Origin: Renibacterium salmoninarum ATCC 33209
Lineage (GTDB): Bacteria > Actinomycetota > Actinomycetes > Actinomycetales > Micrococcaceae
Reading direction: 5' to 3'
Length of the DNA stretch: 64,000 nt
Assembly: GCF_000018885.1 (NCBI RefSeq)
Contig: NC_010168.1
Span: 1,054,001 to 1,118,000, forward strand
Shown: in pieces, positions 18,532-26,818 of the stretch
Layout: every line of letters begins with the position of its first letter
How positions within the stretch are numbered: the first letter of the stretch is position 1
Program-made: the position numbers and the translations under genes
Notes under the pieces: model-generated
Databases searched by the model: none
Told to the model about the DNA's origin: nothing
What the model saw: only the letters and a program-made list of their open reading frames with translations

Positions 18532-18969
18532 ATGATAAATAACCAGCACGCAATCGAGCACTTTAGCCACAAACTTCGCTTTGAGACGGACCCCTCTGAT
18601 GTCTATGCGGCCTGGCAAAGTGGCAGCGGTCTTGTCTTGGTGGACAGCCGGGGCGAAGATTCATGGCGGCAAGGCCGAGCGGCTAACGCCGTACACCTGC
18701 CGACGGCGATGATCGCGGAAAAGGCTTCGGAACTTATTCCGCGCGATAGCTTGGTAGTGGTTTACTGCTGGGGCCCGGGCTGCAACGGGGCAGCTAAAGC
18801 TGCACTGGAATTCGCTCGGCTAGGCTACCAAGTCAAGGAAATGATCGGCGGCTTTGAATATTGGGCGCGGGAAGGCTTCCCAGTGCTCAACGACGACGGA
18901 CCCGTTTTGCGGCAGACCGATCCGCTCACCGCGCCGCTAGCCACTACTGGCATCAGCTGCGACTGCTGA
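18532..18969 (+). CDS. Rhodanese-like domain protein
   Basis: A 145-residue single-domain rhodanese. The fold is recognisable from LVLVDSRGEDSWRQGR, AVHLPTAMI and an active-site loop with Cys near residue 78 in VYCWGPGCNGA. The loop ends in a second Cys, as in variants proposed to act on sulfur or to be redox-active. IGGFEYWAREGFPV is the family C-terminus. I use the ATG at 18532; an in-frame TTG at 18514 is the alternative, and neither has a good ribosome-binding site. The last residues (GISCDC) add two further Cys. It is divergent from the Lrp-type gene, which could be its regulator. Confidence 0.85.
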   Translation: MINNQHAIEHFSHKLRFETDPSDVYAAWQSGSGLVLVDSRGEDSWRQGRAANAVHLPTAMIAEKASELIPRDSLVVVYCWGPGCNGAAKAALEFARLGYQVKEMIGGFEYWAREGFPVLNDDGPVLRQTDPLTAPLATTGISCDC

Positions 18970-18990
18970 AATTGCGCTAAGGCTGCAAGC

Positions 18991-19257
18991 CTAGGAATTG
19001 CGAAGGGCTGCGATTAGCCCGGACTTCCGCATGGATGAATAACCTTTGAGGCCAAGCTCTTTGGCACGAGCTTTGAGATGAGGCACGGTCCAGTCTTGGT
19101 AATCGCCAGACTTGCCGCCCTTCTGCGCAATAGCACTTCGCCCTTTTGCCGCAGCTGCGTTTGAAATTCGTGCTGCTTTTTGTTTGGACGCGCCATCATC
19201 GCGGAGTTTTTCGTAGAGTTCTTCATCTTTAAGTGATGGATTCTTTCGAGGGGACAT
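18991..19257 (-). CDS. Small basic SAP/Rho-N-like DNA-binding protein (DUF7218-like)
   Basis: The 88-residue lysine-rich protein ends in a Rho-termination-factor N-like or SAP helix pair ([20 protein letters not shown], then KSGLIAALR). That fold usually binds DNA or RNA. The N-terminal half ([20 protein letters not shown]) is typical of small actinobacterial proteins annotated DUF7218. It sits 3 bases upstream of the photolyase remnant in reading direction, as the distal gene of the same strand block. Its function is unknown. Confidence 0.75.
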   Translation of the reverse strand: MSPRKNPSLKDEELYEKLRDDGASKQKAARISNAAAAKGRSAIAQKGGKSGDYQDWTVPHLKARAKELGLKGYSSMRKSGLIAALRNS

Positions 19258-19260
19258 GAG

Positions 19261-20748
19261 CTAGCTCCTTCCAGCTACTTTTGCGCGCAGTTCTGCGTAA
19301 GCCTCAAGCGCCCGTTCTCGGGATACGCCGAGGTCTACCAACGGATCAGGATATTCCAGCGGTTTGTCATCAAGGGTGGGCTTGATTTTCCAGGGTTCAT
19401 GGATTTCTTTGCTGCCCAAAGCAGCCAACTCGGGCACAAATTTTCGTAAATAGTCGCCGTCAGAATCGAATTTCTTTGATTGCGTCACGGGATTGAAGAC
19501 CCGAAAGTAGGGCGCCGCGTCTGCGCCGGAGCCAGCCACCCACTGCCAGTTTGCCGGGTTACTGGCCAGATCGGCGTCGACCAAAGTATCCCAGAACCAC
19601 TTTTCGCCCTCACGCCAATCGATCAAAAGATTTTTGACGAGGAAGCTGGCCACCACCATCCGCACTCGATTGTGCATCCAACCTGTTTGCCAGAGTTGAC
19701 GCATGCCAGCATCGATTATTTGGTAACCGGTGTGGCCATGCTACCATACCGATAGCTCTGAGTCAGAAGCTGGCTGCCAGCGAAAGGCGTCAAAGTCGCG
19801 TCGGTAGTTAGTGTCAGCCAAATCAGGGTGGTGATAAAGCAGATGCCAGCAAAACTCACGCCAACCGACTTCGCTACGGAAGACTCGTTCGTCTTCTGCG
19901 GCAATACCAGGGGATTGACGTAACGCTGCCCAAACTTGGAATGGGCTGAGCTCGCCAAACCGCAAGTGCGGGCTTAATTTGCTGGTGGCCGCCATTGCGG
20001 GGTTATCGCGCGCCACGGCATAGCTTTCGGCCCGACGGTCTAAAAGTCGCTGAGCCTAAATTTCCGCGCCAGATTCGCCGGGCGTCCATTCCGCAGCCAA
20101 ACCGTGCGACCAATCCGGTTTACTCGGCAAGAGCCCCCAATCATCTAAGACATCGCTCGGCGCCGTTAAACCTGCGAATGATTCAATGCGAGTCAACGGC
20201 TGACGAGGTTCAGCTGACTCTTGGCAAGCTCGCCAAAACGGGGTGAAAACCTTGTAATGAGCAGAACTTTCAGCTGGCCCAGCACCCTTGGGCTGAATCG
20301 TCCAGGGCTCAAAAAGCAGATTGGCTTGAAAGCTCTGCACGGTGAAATCGGCTTTTGTGAGCGCGCTCTTGAGTTCCGAATCAATCGCACGCTCGGCACC
20401 GCCATAACGTCGATTCCAAAACACCGCCTCAGCACCGGTTTTTTGGGCAACTTCCGGCACAATCTCAGCAGCATTCCCGCGCCGCAGAATGAGCGAGCCG
20501 CCCAACTCAGCAATTTCAGCAGCCAAGTTCTGGAGCGAATGATGCAGCCACCACCGGGTGGCACCGCCGAGTGGCCGGATGCCTTCGGAGACTTCATCGA
20601 GAACGTAGAGAACAGCGGTTGGTCCAGTTGCACAGGCTTTGGCCAACGCCGGGTTGTCCGTTAAACGAAGGTTATCTCGAAGCCAAACCATGCTTTTCAT
20701 ACCTTCGAACCTACCGGCTCTAGCGATGTCTTGCAGATGTTTACTCAT
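19261..20748 (-). pseudogene. phr: Deoxyribodipyrimidine photolyase with two in-frame amber codons
   Basis: One continuous frame of about 495 codons encodes a class I photolyase (light-driven repair of cyclobutane dimers with FAD). The N-terminal antenna domain starts MVWLRDNLRLTDNPAL, and the FAD domain has FGELSPFQVWAAL and WREFCWHLLYHHPD. HTGYQIIDAGMRQLWQTGWM and HNRVRMVVASFLVKNLLIDW follow. TAG codons interrupt it at 20056-20058 and 19741-19743. The second falls in the conserved W-x-x-G-x-TGY motif, at a variable position that could have been CAG (Gln). No frameshift is needed, so both lesions are point mutations. The start is ATG 20748 or, more like other photolyases, ATG 20700. The gene is probably dead. 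Confidence 0.9.
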
Positions 20749-20859
20749 AGGTAACTTCTCGGTAGGCTCCGGTTAGCCAGAGAACGCTCGGATAGTAACT
20801 GTCAGTTCAAGGACGAACAGACCTTTCGCAATGACGCGTGGGGTCGGAACAGGTATCGC

Positions 20860-22061
20860 GTGAAAAACAACTTCTCTTTCCGCACTGCAGCAGCAATCAT
20901 TGCAACTTCGCTACTCGCGGCGAGCGCTATTTCGCTGGCCGCACCGGCTCAAGCTGCGCCGCCGTCGGGCGCTGCCTGGGCGGTAAGCCTCGGCGATTCA
21001 TATATCTCGGGGAGGGCGGTCGCTCGGCCGGAAACTCTTCAGATGCTGCTCAGGTCGATGCGCTTGGCAGCGGCGCATATCTTGATGGCGGGAATGCTGA
21101 AACCATTGAGCGATGCCACCGCTCCACTTCAGCCGAAATCAAAGTGGGTGGCGGTAGCTCGCTCAACCTGGCCTGCTCAGGTTCGAAGACTTCAACCTTT
21201 ACGAATTCGAAAGGCTACTTCAAGCCTGGATTAGATTTCTTCGATGACGGAAAAGGGAACATCGGCCAAGCGTTGGCACTACAGCAGTTCGCGGCAAAAA
21301 ATAAGGTCAGTACCGTCGCCGTCTCCGCGGGCGGTAATGATTTGAACTTCGCCAGCGTAGTAGCTACTTGCGTCACAAAGTTTTTGACCACCTCCTCGTC
21401 TTCGCCAGGATTATGCAAGGATGATGACTCGGTGAAGGCCAACTGCACGCAGTCGAACGTGACGGCTGTGGCCAGTAAAATTTCGGCGTCGTTGAAAAAC
21501 ATTCGTCAAGCAATGACCAATGCGGGCTACGCGGATTCCGACTACCGGATCATCATGCAGAACTATCCGCAACCGTTGCCTACCAGTGACAAGATGCCTT
21601 ACCCACAATCCGGATTCTCGCGGCAAAGCACCTACGGCTGCGGGTTCTGGAATGCAGATTTGGATTGGGCGGCAAAGACAGCTCTCCCGACCATCAACTC
21701 CACTGTCAAAGCCGGGCTGTCCGGTGCTGGCTTGAGCAATGGCAGCCTTTTGGACATCTCGAAATTGTTCTCCGGGCACGAGCTATGTGCCAGCGGAACC
21801 AAAAAACTCAATGACACCTCGCTGACTAACTGGAAGAGTCAAGGTGCCTCTGATGTGAGCGAATGGGTCAACGAGATCCGTACCGTGAGTACCGCATTTA
21901 GCGACTACTACATTCAAGAATCGCTACACCCGAACTACTGGGGCCAACTGGCATTAAGAGGTTGCCTGCGCCAGGCGATCCAATCCGGTTCCGGCGGTGC
22001 TTGCCGCAGCTCCGGAACCGGATTGACTTCATTGGGGGAGCCGAAGGTCAAGCTGGGCTGA
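20860..22061 (+). pseudogene. Secreted SGNH/GDSL lipase-esterase, frameshifted in a G run
   Basis: A GTG at 20860 opens a signal peptide (AAAIIATSLLAASAISLA, then APAQAAP). The mature start contains block I GDSYISG with the catalytic Ser. At about 21010 the frame must change: GGGG followed by AGGGC in the sequence would restore GDSYISGEGGRSAGNSS if one more G were present. The rest, including SAGGNDLNFASV (block III Asn) and SLHPNYWGQLAL (block V His), is open in the second frame to 22061. It resembles actinobacterial secreted lipases with Cys pairs. The single-base loss in a homopolymer suggests recent inactivation or possible phase variation. Confidence 0.87.
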
Positions 22062-22064
22062 GCT

Positions 22065-22841
22065 TCAAGCTGGACTCAATTGAGGTGCCGGGCTGCCGCC
22101 TAAAGCGCGACGCATGATCGCTCGCTCGACGGCGGTCCACACGGTAGTTGTCATCAAGTACAGTGCGGCGGCCAGCGGAAAAAACAAAGCGGTAACCGCA
22201 GTGATGTAGGAAAGCCAGGGCAAGATCCGAGCCAGCGTACCGGTACCCGCCGGTTGCGTTGCGCTTGGATCTTGCCCTGCTGCATTGAGCCGGAGCGCCC
22301 GACTTCGGTTGTACTCGGCCACCGCGAGAATCACCGCTACCACGCCTGCATAAACCCAGCCGGCAGGTAGCATCGATCCGGTCGAAACGAGATGCACGAC
22401 TGATTGACCCAGGGGAGCGCCACCAAAAACCTGATCGAGCAAGGTATTGGCATGACCGCCAATTTGCGCCAGGATAAACAAGCCATAGACCACCATGAGC
22501 ACGGGTGCCTGTAAAAGCGCCGGACCAATTCCGGCGAACATTGAGACGCCTTCTGACTTGTAGAGCGCCATAGTCTTCTCGCTGAGCAGCTGCGGATTCT
22601 TTGCGTGCTTCCGTTGAATTTCTTTGAGCTGGGGCGCAATTCTGGCCCGGCCAATTTCGCCGCTTACCTGGGAAAGCCCCGCCGGAATAAGCACCGTGCG
22701 AACCAGAATTGTCAGAGCAATAATAGCCAGTCCCGCGCTCGCGGCCCCGGCAAAAGGTTCAAGAACTGAGGCGAGCCAGTGCAGAAATTGGTAACCGATT
22801 TCTAGAGCCCAAGCCAATGGTGGAAAAGCGTAAATATTCAT
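22065..22841 (-). CDS. YidC/Oxa1-family membrane protein insertase (second, short paralogue type)
   Basis: A 258-residue protein with the YidC core: the hydrophobic AGLAIIALTILVRTVLIP, the cytoplasmic loop with ARIAPQLKEIQRKHAKNP, and MALYKSEGVSMFAGIGPALLQAPVL. The conserved Arg in the second listed segment start (VRTVLIP) is the hydrophilic-groove residue. It inserts membrane proteins with or without SecYEG. The start ATG at 22841 has GAGG 5 bases upstream. The same frame is open upstream through a hydrophobic stretch to the previous stop, but I see no start with a ribosome-binding site there. It is shorter than the housekeeping actinobacterial YidC and probably an accessory paralogue. Confidence 0.88.
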   Translation of the reverse strand: MNIYAFPPLAWALEIGYQFLHWLASVLEPFAGAASAGLAIIALTILVRTVLIPAGLSQVSGEIGRARIAPQLKEIQRKHAKNPQLLSEKTMALYKSEGVSMFAGIGPALLQAPVLMVVYGLFILAQIGGHANTLLDQVFGGAPLGQSVVHLVSTGSMLPAGWVYAGVVAVILAVAEYNRSRALRLNAAGQDPSATQPAGTGTLARILPWLSYITAVTALFFPLAAALYLMTTTVWTAVERAIMRRALGGSPAPQLSPA

Positions 22842-22970
22842 GATGTCCTCGCTGAAGAATGGTTGCCTGGCCGCTAGCCAAAGCAATGTCAGTGCTGGAA
22901 AAAGCGCGGCAGCCAAAAAGATGCCGCGCAGCGTAGCGAGGAGGGTGAAAGTTGTTGAAGGGACGTCCTG

Positions 22971-23297
22971 CTACGCGGAGCAGGACGTATTCGGTGCGGG
23001 AGGTTGGGGGCGTCCTGACAGCTGCGGATCATCCGCGACGCGGAACTTTTCTGGACCGGGGTAGTCACGGTCCACTAATCGAACGGCAGCGGGGCGCGCC
23101 GTAGATCGCGTAACGAGCATTGCTAGCCCGGCGGCAAGCGTGGCAACTGCTGCCGCAGTCAAAGCCACGGTGAGTACGTCCTGCTGCCCAAGCAACGGAA
23201 TAACGATTGCAGCCAAGACACCCAAAAGTGCGAAAAAGCCGAAGAAATGGCGCACAACAGCGAGCTGGTGCTCTTGCTGCTGATTCTTATGGCGCAT
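22971..23297 (-). CDS. Small two-helix membrane protein (DUF6412-like)
   Basis: The 108-residue protein has two hydrophobic segments (HFFGFFALLGVLAAIVIPLL and LTVALTAAAVATLAAGLAML). A polar tail ending in a Pro/Arg-rich motif (DPQLSGRPQPPAP) resembles the conserved end of DUF6412 proteins. Those proteins are commonly encoded immediately upstream of this YidC paralogue in Arthrobacter relatives. No function is known. The 129 bases to the YidC start contain no separate gene I can support. Confidence 0.65.
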   Translation of the reverse strand: MRHKNQQQEHQLAVVRHFFGFFALLGVLAAIVIPLLGQQDVLTVALTAAAVATLAAGLAMLVTRSTARPAAVRLVDRDYPGPEKFRVADDPQLSGRPQPPAPNTSCSA

Positions 23298-23379
23298 AAT
23301 TCAACGGTAGCAGCTGCTGATCACCGAATGTCCGGAAATTTGCCGAATCTGCTGTGCTGGCAGCGAACAGCTGATGAAA

Positions 23380-23425
23380 CAGGAGGGCTCGAACCTGTTC
23401 TCAGGTTCGAGCCCTCCTGTTTGCT
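23380..23425 (-). terminator. Strong 18-bp hairpin terminator downstream of pspA
   Basis: Perfect arms at 23380-23397 and 23402-23419 with a 4-base loop (ttct). On the minus strand the hairpin follows the pspA stop by 35 bases and is followed by GTTTCAT. On the plus strand it is followed by TTTGCTTATT, so it can act in both directions. Confidence 0.85.
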
Positions 23426-23454
23426 TATTCAGCTAAAGACGGGTTTCACAAAGC

Positions 23455-24273
23455 TTAGAGCGTTTTGAAGTCGTCTTCGTTGACTACCGGAGTAGCTGCT
23501 GGCGCGGCCTGTACCGGGTTCGCAGCCGGAGCGGCCGGCGTCGCGCTAATAGCAGCTGGCGTAGCGCTAGCTTTCAGCGCGGCCAGGCGTGCTTCAACTT
23601 CGGTCTGCTCGCCCAAATCTTCTAGGCTATTGAACTGCGCATCCAAGCTAGAAGACGCCAGTTCTTGCTGACCACGGACTTTGGCTTCTTCGCGGCGAAT
23701 CTTATCTTCGAAGCGGCCAACCTCGCTGGTTGGGTCCAAAATGTTGATGCTGCCGAGCGCATCGTTAACCTGCGTCTGAGCTTGAGCTGTCTTAGCGCGA
23801 GCTACCAGTTCGTTGCGCTTAGAAGCCAGCTCGTTGAGCTTGCCCTTCATCTGGTTCAGCCCGGTCTTGAGCTGCTCAACAACAGCCTCTTGGGACTGGA
23901 TATTAGGCTCTGCCGTTTTGGCTTCATTCTCCGAGGAGATCTGGCGCTGCAGCGCGACCTTGGCAAGGTCGTCGAACTTTTGTGCATCAGTGGCATTGCC
24001 AGCAGTGCGGAATTCGTCCGCCTTACGGCTTGCCGCCAGAGCTTTATTGCCCCAGTCCTGCGCGTTTTTGATGTCTTCGTTGTAGTCGTCCTGCAGCATC
24101 CGCAGGTTACCGATGGTCTGTGCTACTGCTGACTCCGCCTCAGCGATGTTATTGGTGTAGTCGCGCACCATTTGATCGAGCATTTTCTGCGGGTCTTCGG
24201 CCTGATCAAGCAGCGCGTTGATATTAGCCTTAGCCAACTGTCCAATGCGGCCAAAGATTGACTGCTTTGCCAT
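23455..24273 (-). CDS. pspA: PspA/IM30 (ESCRT-III-like) membrane stress protein
   Basis: The 272-residue protein is almost wholly alpha-helical coiled coil after an N-terminal amphipathic helix (SIFGRIGQLAKANINALLDQ). It has the family motif AEDPQKMLDQMVRDY and a C-terminal Ala/Pro-rich tail. PspA proteins bind stressed membranes and support them. The ATG at 24273 has AAAGG 6 bases upstream. The TPM-domain gene lies upstream on the same strand with a 148-base gap, a pairing often seen, so the two probably act in one envelope-stress process. Confidence 0.92.
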   Translation of the reverse strand: MAKQSIFGRIGQLAKANINALLDQAEDPQKMLDQMVRDYTNNIAEAESAVAQTIGNLRMLQDDYNEDIKNAQDWGNKALAASRKADEFRTAGNATDAQKFDDLAKVALQRQISSENEAKTAEPNIQSQEAVVEQLKTGLNQMKGKLNELASKRNELVARAKTAQAQTQVNDALGSINILDPTSEVGRFEDKIRREEAKVRGQQELASSSLDAQFNSLEDLGEQTEVEARLAALKASATPAAISATPAAPAANPVQAAPAATPVVNEDDFKTL

Positions 24274-24421
24274 CGTGTTACCTTTCGTTCTGCGATTGTT
24301 GAACTTCGATTGTGGGAGATTTCGCCGAGCTGAGTACTGCTGTTCTGTAGGTAGACTGCCAAAAATAAACGGTCTTGGCTACTGATACTGCTTCACGTGC
24401 CGGGTTCGTTACTCACGGGGC

Positions 24422-26497
24422 TTAGAAGCTGGAGTCGCCTCCAGAGTCGCCACCCCAACCGCCGCCGGAATCTCCGCCGCCAAAGCCGCCGCTAGAATCT
24501 CCGGAACTCCAGCTGCCAAAGCCGCCGCCACCAAAGTTATTGTTGTTGTGGCCGCCAGAAAGCATGCCGCCAAGAATGCCACCAAGAATCGCGCCGCCGA
24601 AGCCGCCACCAAAACCGCCGCCCTCGCCGCGGTTGCCATAACCGCCGCCATAGCCGGAATTGGCTAGACCAAAACCGTCGACATCTGATTGTGCGAGTTG
24701 AGTGGCCTGTTGCGCTAGCGTGATTGCCTGGTTGGCGTAGGTGAGCGCGCTGACCGGATCAGATCTCTGTATTGACAGCGCATAATCGAGGTTTCGTTGC
24801 GCTTCAGCGATACGGGTGCGTGCTTCAGCTCCGACGCCGCCGCGTCGAGCAGCAATGTAATCCTGTGCTGACGAGATCTGAGCCTGCGCGTTCATAATGG
24901 CCTGTTGCAGCGAAGCTTGAGCGCGTTGCGCTTGTTGTTGTTGATCTCTGATGCCGCTGAGCAACTGATCAAGATTCGTGTGTGCAGTTTCGACCTGTTG
25001 CAAAAGCGCAGTGGGATCGATTTTGCCGGAATTCAGCTGGGCCTGAGCCTGATTGATCACTGACTCGGCTGCCGAAACTTGGCCAGCGGCTTGCGTATTC
25101 TGGCTTGCCGCAACCATTGCCTTGGCTTTGGCCAGGTCAGTCTGAGCTTCTGCGATCGCTGCCGGCAAGTTAGTGGCTGCGCTTTGTAAATCGGCAGAAA
25201 CCTTACCAATAGCGTCCTCAAGCAAGCTGGCTTGGTGCAAAGCTTCTTCGGCAGCGCGCACCGCCACGGCAGCTCCGGAGGCATCTTGCGCGCTGAGCCG
25301 TTGACTGGCCTGCTGCGAAGCAGTGTCAACGAAGGTGAGCCGTTCTTGAGCTTGGCCAATATTGTCTTTGATTGTCGCGGTCGCTGAATCTGCATAGCGG
25401 CCCTGAAGATCGCTCAGCGTAGCTTGTGCGGTCTGCAGTCCTGCTCGGACTTGTTGCGATTTAGCGGAAACATTTGCTAGCGCCTGCGGGGCATTCTTCT
25501 CTAACTCGCGCAGCGAATCGAAGCTCTTCTTCTGTTCCGCGAGTGCTTGGTTGGCTGCCTCCGACCGGCGAATAATTTCACCGTACCAAGAACGTTGCTG
25601 CTCAATGGTGTCTGGAATTTCGTCGTCGAGCTGCTGTTGCAACTTGAAGGACTCAGTAAGATGCCCTTTTGCCTCGAGCAAAGCAGTCTGGAACGGTTTG
25701 ACTGCTTCATCGCCATAAGCGGCTTGGGCGAAGCTGATTTCTTGGTCACTCGATTTAACGGCGTCATCGGCAGCGATCAGCATTGAACCGGCTTTGGTGC
25801 GCAGCTCTTCGACGCTGGTGCCAGCCATCGGATCAAGCTGTTCACCGCTAGGGCTGTATCCGGAAGCGGTAGCAATTGCCGCTTTTTCTTTCCGACGACG
25901 TCGAACGACGACAAAGGCCACTACGGCGCCGGCCACTAGTACTAAGAAGATGACTGTTCCCACGATTCCCCCTGCTGGATTGGGTACGGTGCCTTTGCCG
26001 CCGCCGACCGCGTCGCCAATGGCGGCTGCGGTATCTATTGCCGCCTGTGCATAATCCTTTTTGCCGCCAGCAAGATTCGCGGTTACCGCGTTTTCATTGA
26101 TACTGGCGCGCTGAGCGGTGGTGATTTTGCTCTTATCGCTTTTTTGCAGAGTGGCTTTGCCTTGTTCCGTGGCAATGGCCAGGATCAGGTCATTAGCACC
26201 CATCGACTTATTCTTGGCAACTTGCGCTGCCCACTGCGAAGGATCGCTGGGGTTTTCAAAGTTCTTGACAATCACCACGTAGAGGTTGTACTTCTTCTCA
26301 TTCAGCAATTTCGTGATTGCTGCTTGAACCTCACCTTTTCGGCTGCCAAGTGCGTTTGAATCGTCGATGATGTTTTGGCCAGCAGGGATGCTCACGGGCG
26401 GTTCCGCTACCGCGATTGCTGCCTGCGCACCGGCGGCAGGCAGAGCCAGCGCAACGGCTAGCCCCGTCGCAACGAGAATTCTGCTGAGCATCCGCAT
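24422..26497 (-). CDS. TPM-domain membrane protein with long coiled coil and Gly-rich tail
   Basis: The 691-residue protein has a signal peptide (VATGLAVALALPAAGAQAA), then a TPM (YgcG) domain at about 45-165 (YNLYVVIVKNFENPSDPSQW). A membrane helix near 183-203 (IVGTVIFLVLVAGAVVAFVVV) is followed by a basic RRRRKEK. About 380 residues of Gln/Ala-rich coiled coil follow, then a Gly/Ser/Asn tail (last 70 residues, ending GGDSSF). The topology puts TPM outside and the coiled coil inside, where it could meet PspA, whose gene is next. ATG 26497 has AAGGA 5 bases upstream. It is intact despite its length. Its function beyond membrane stress association is unknown. Confidence 0.88.
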   Translation of the reverse strand: MRMLSRILVATGLAVALALPAAGAQAAIAVAEPPVSIPAGQNIIDDSNALGSRKGEVQAAITKLLNEKKYNLYVVIVKNFENPSDPSQWAAQVAKNKSMGANDLILAIATEQGKATLQKSDKSKITTAQRASINENAVTANLAGGKKDYAQAAIDTAAAIGDAVGGGKGTVPNPAGGIVGTVIFLVLVAGAVVAFVVVRRRRKEKAAIATASGYSPSGEQLDPMAGTSVEELRTKAGSMLIAADDAVKSSDQEISFAQAAYGDEAVKPFQTALLEAKGHLTESFKLQQQLDDEIPDTIEQQRSWYGEIIRRSEAANQALAEQKKSFDSLRELEKNAPQALANVSAKSQQVRAGLQTAQATLSDLQGRYADSATATIKDNIGQAQERLTFVDTASQQASQRLSAQDASGAAVAVRAAEEALHQASLLEDAIGKVSADLQSAATNLPAAIAEAQTDLAKAKAMVAASQNTQAAGQVSAAESVINQAQAQLNSGKIDPTALLQQVETAHTNLDQLLSGIRDQQQQAQRAQASLQQAIMNAQAQISSAQDYIAARRGGVGAEARTRIAEAQRNLDYALSIQRSDPVSALTYANQAITLAQQATQLAQSDVDGFGLANSGYGGGYGNRGEGGGFGGGFGGAILGGILGGMLSGGHNNNNFGGGGFGSWSSGDSSGGFGGGDSGGGWGGDSGGDSSF

Positions 26498-26818
26498 GGC
26501 ATTCCTTCAGTATGTGGACGTGGCTACTATCGAATTCCGACCTTGCCGCGCCGCTCTCAACGCTTATTTCAATACTATGGGTGTATGTTCCGGCCAGTCC
26601 ATCGTCAGGGCCCTTACTGACTACGCCGCTGGCGAAAAAGACGACAGCGGTAGGCATTCTTAGCGAATACTGGCGAAAACACAGAGGAACCACAGAATAG
26701 TAAGCCCCGCATACTTTCACCTTTCTCACAGGTAGTGTCCAGCGAACTTTCGCAATCAACTTATATCGGCCCTCGATAGTTGAACCAAGATCACAACGAG
26801 CAGAGCAGGGGACAGAGA
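26498..26818. other. Divergent intergenic region between TPM-domain and HtrA-like genes
   Basis: About 320 bases with no supportable gene. It must hold divergent promoters for two envelope-stress genes. I see no clear palindrome or riboswitch-like fold by eye. An in-frame TTG at 26780 would extend HtrA by 13 residues but lacks a ribosome-binding site. Confidence 0.4.

Noticed and set aside
19741-20058. Amber codons of the photolyase considered as pyrrolysine sites or recoded
   Set aside because: Neither site is catalytic, other genes here have TAA and TGA lesions too, and no pyrrolysine machinery is visible in the window.
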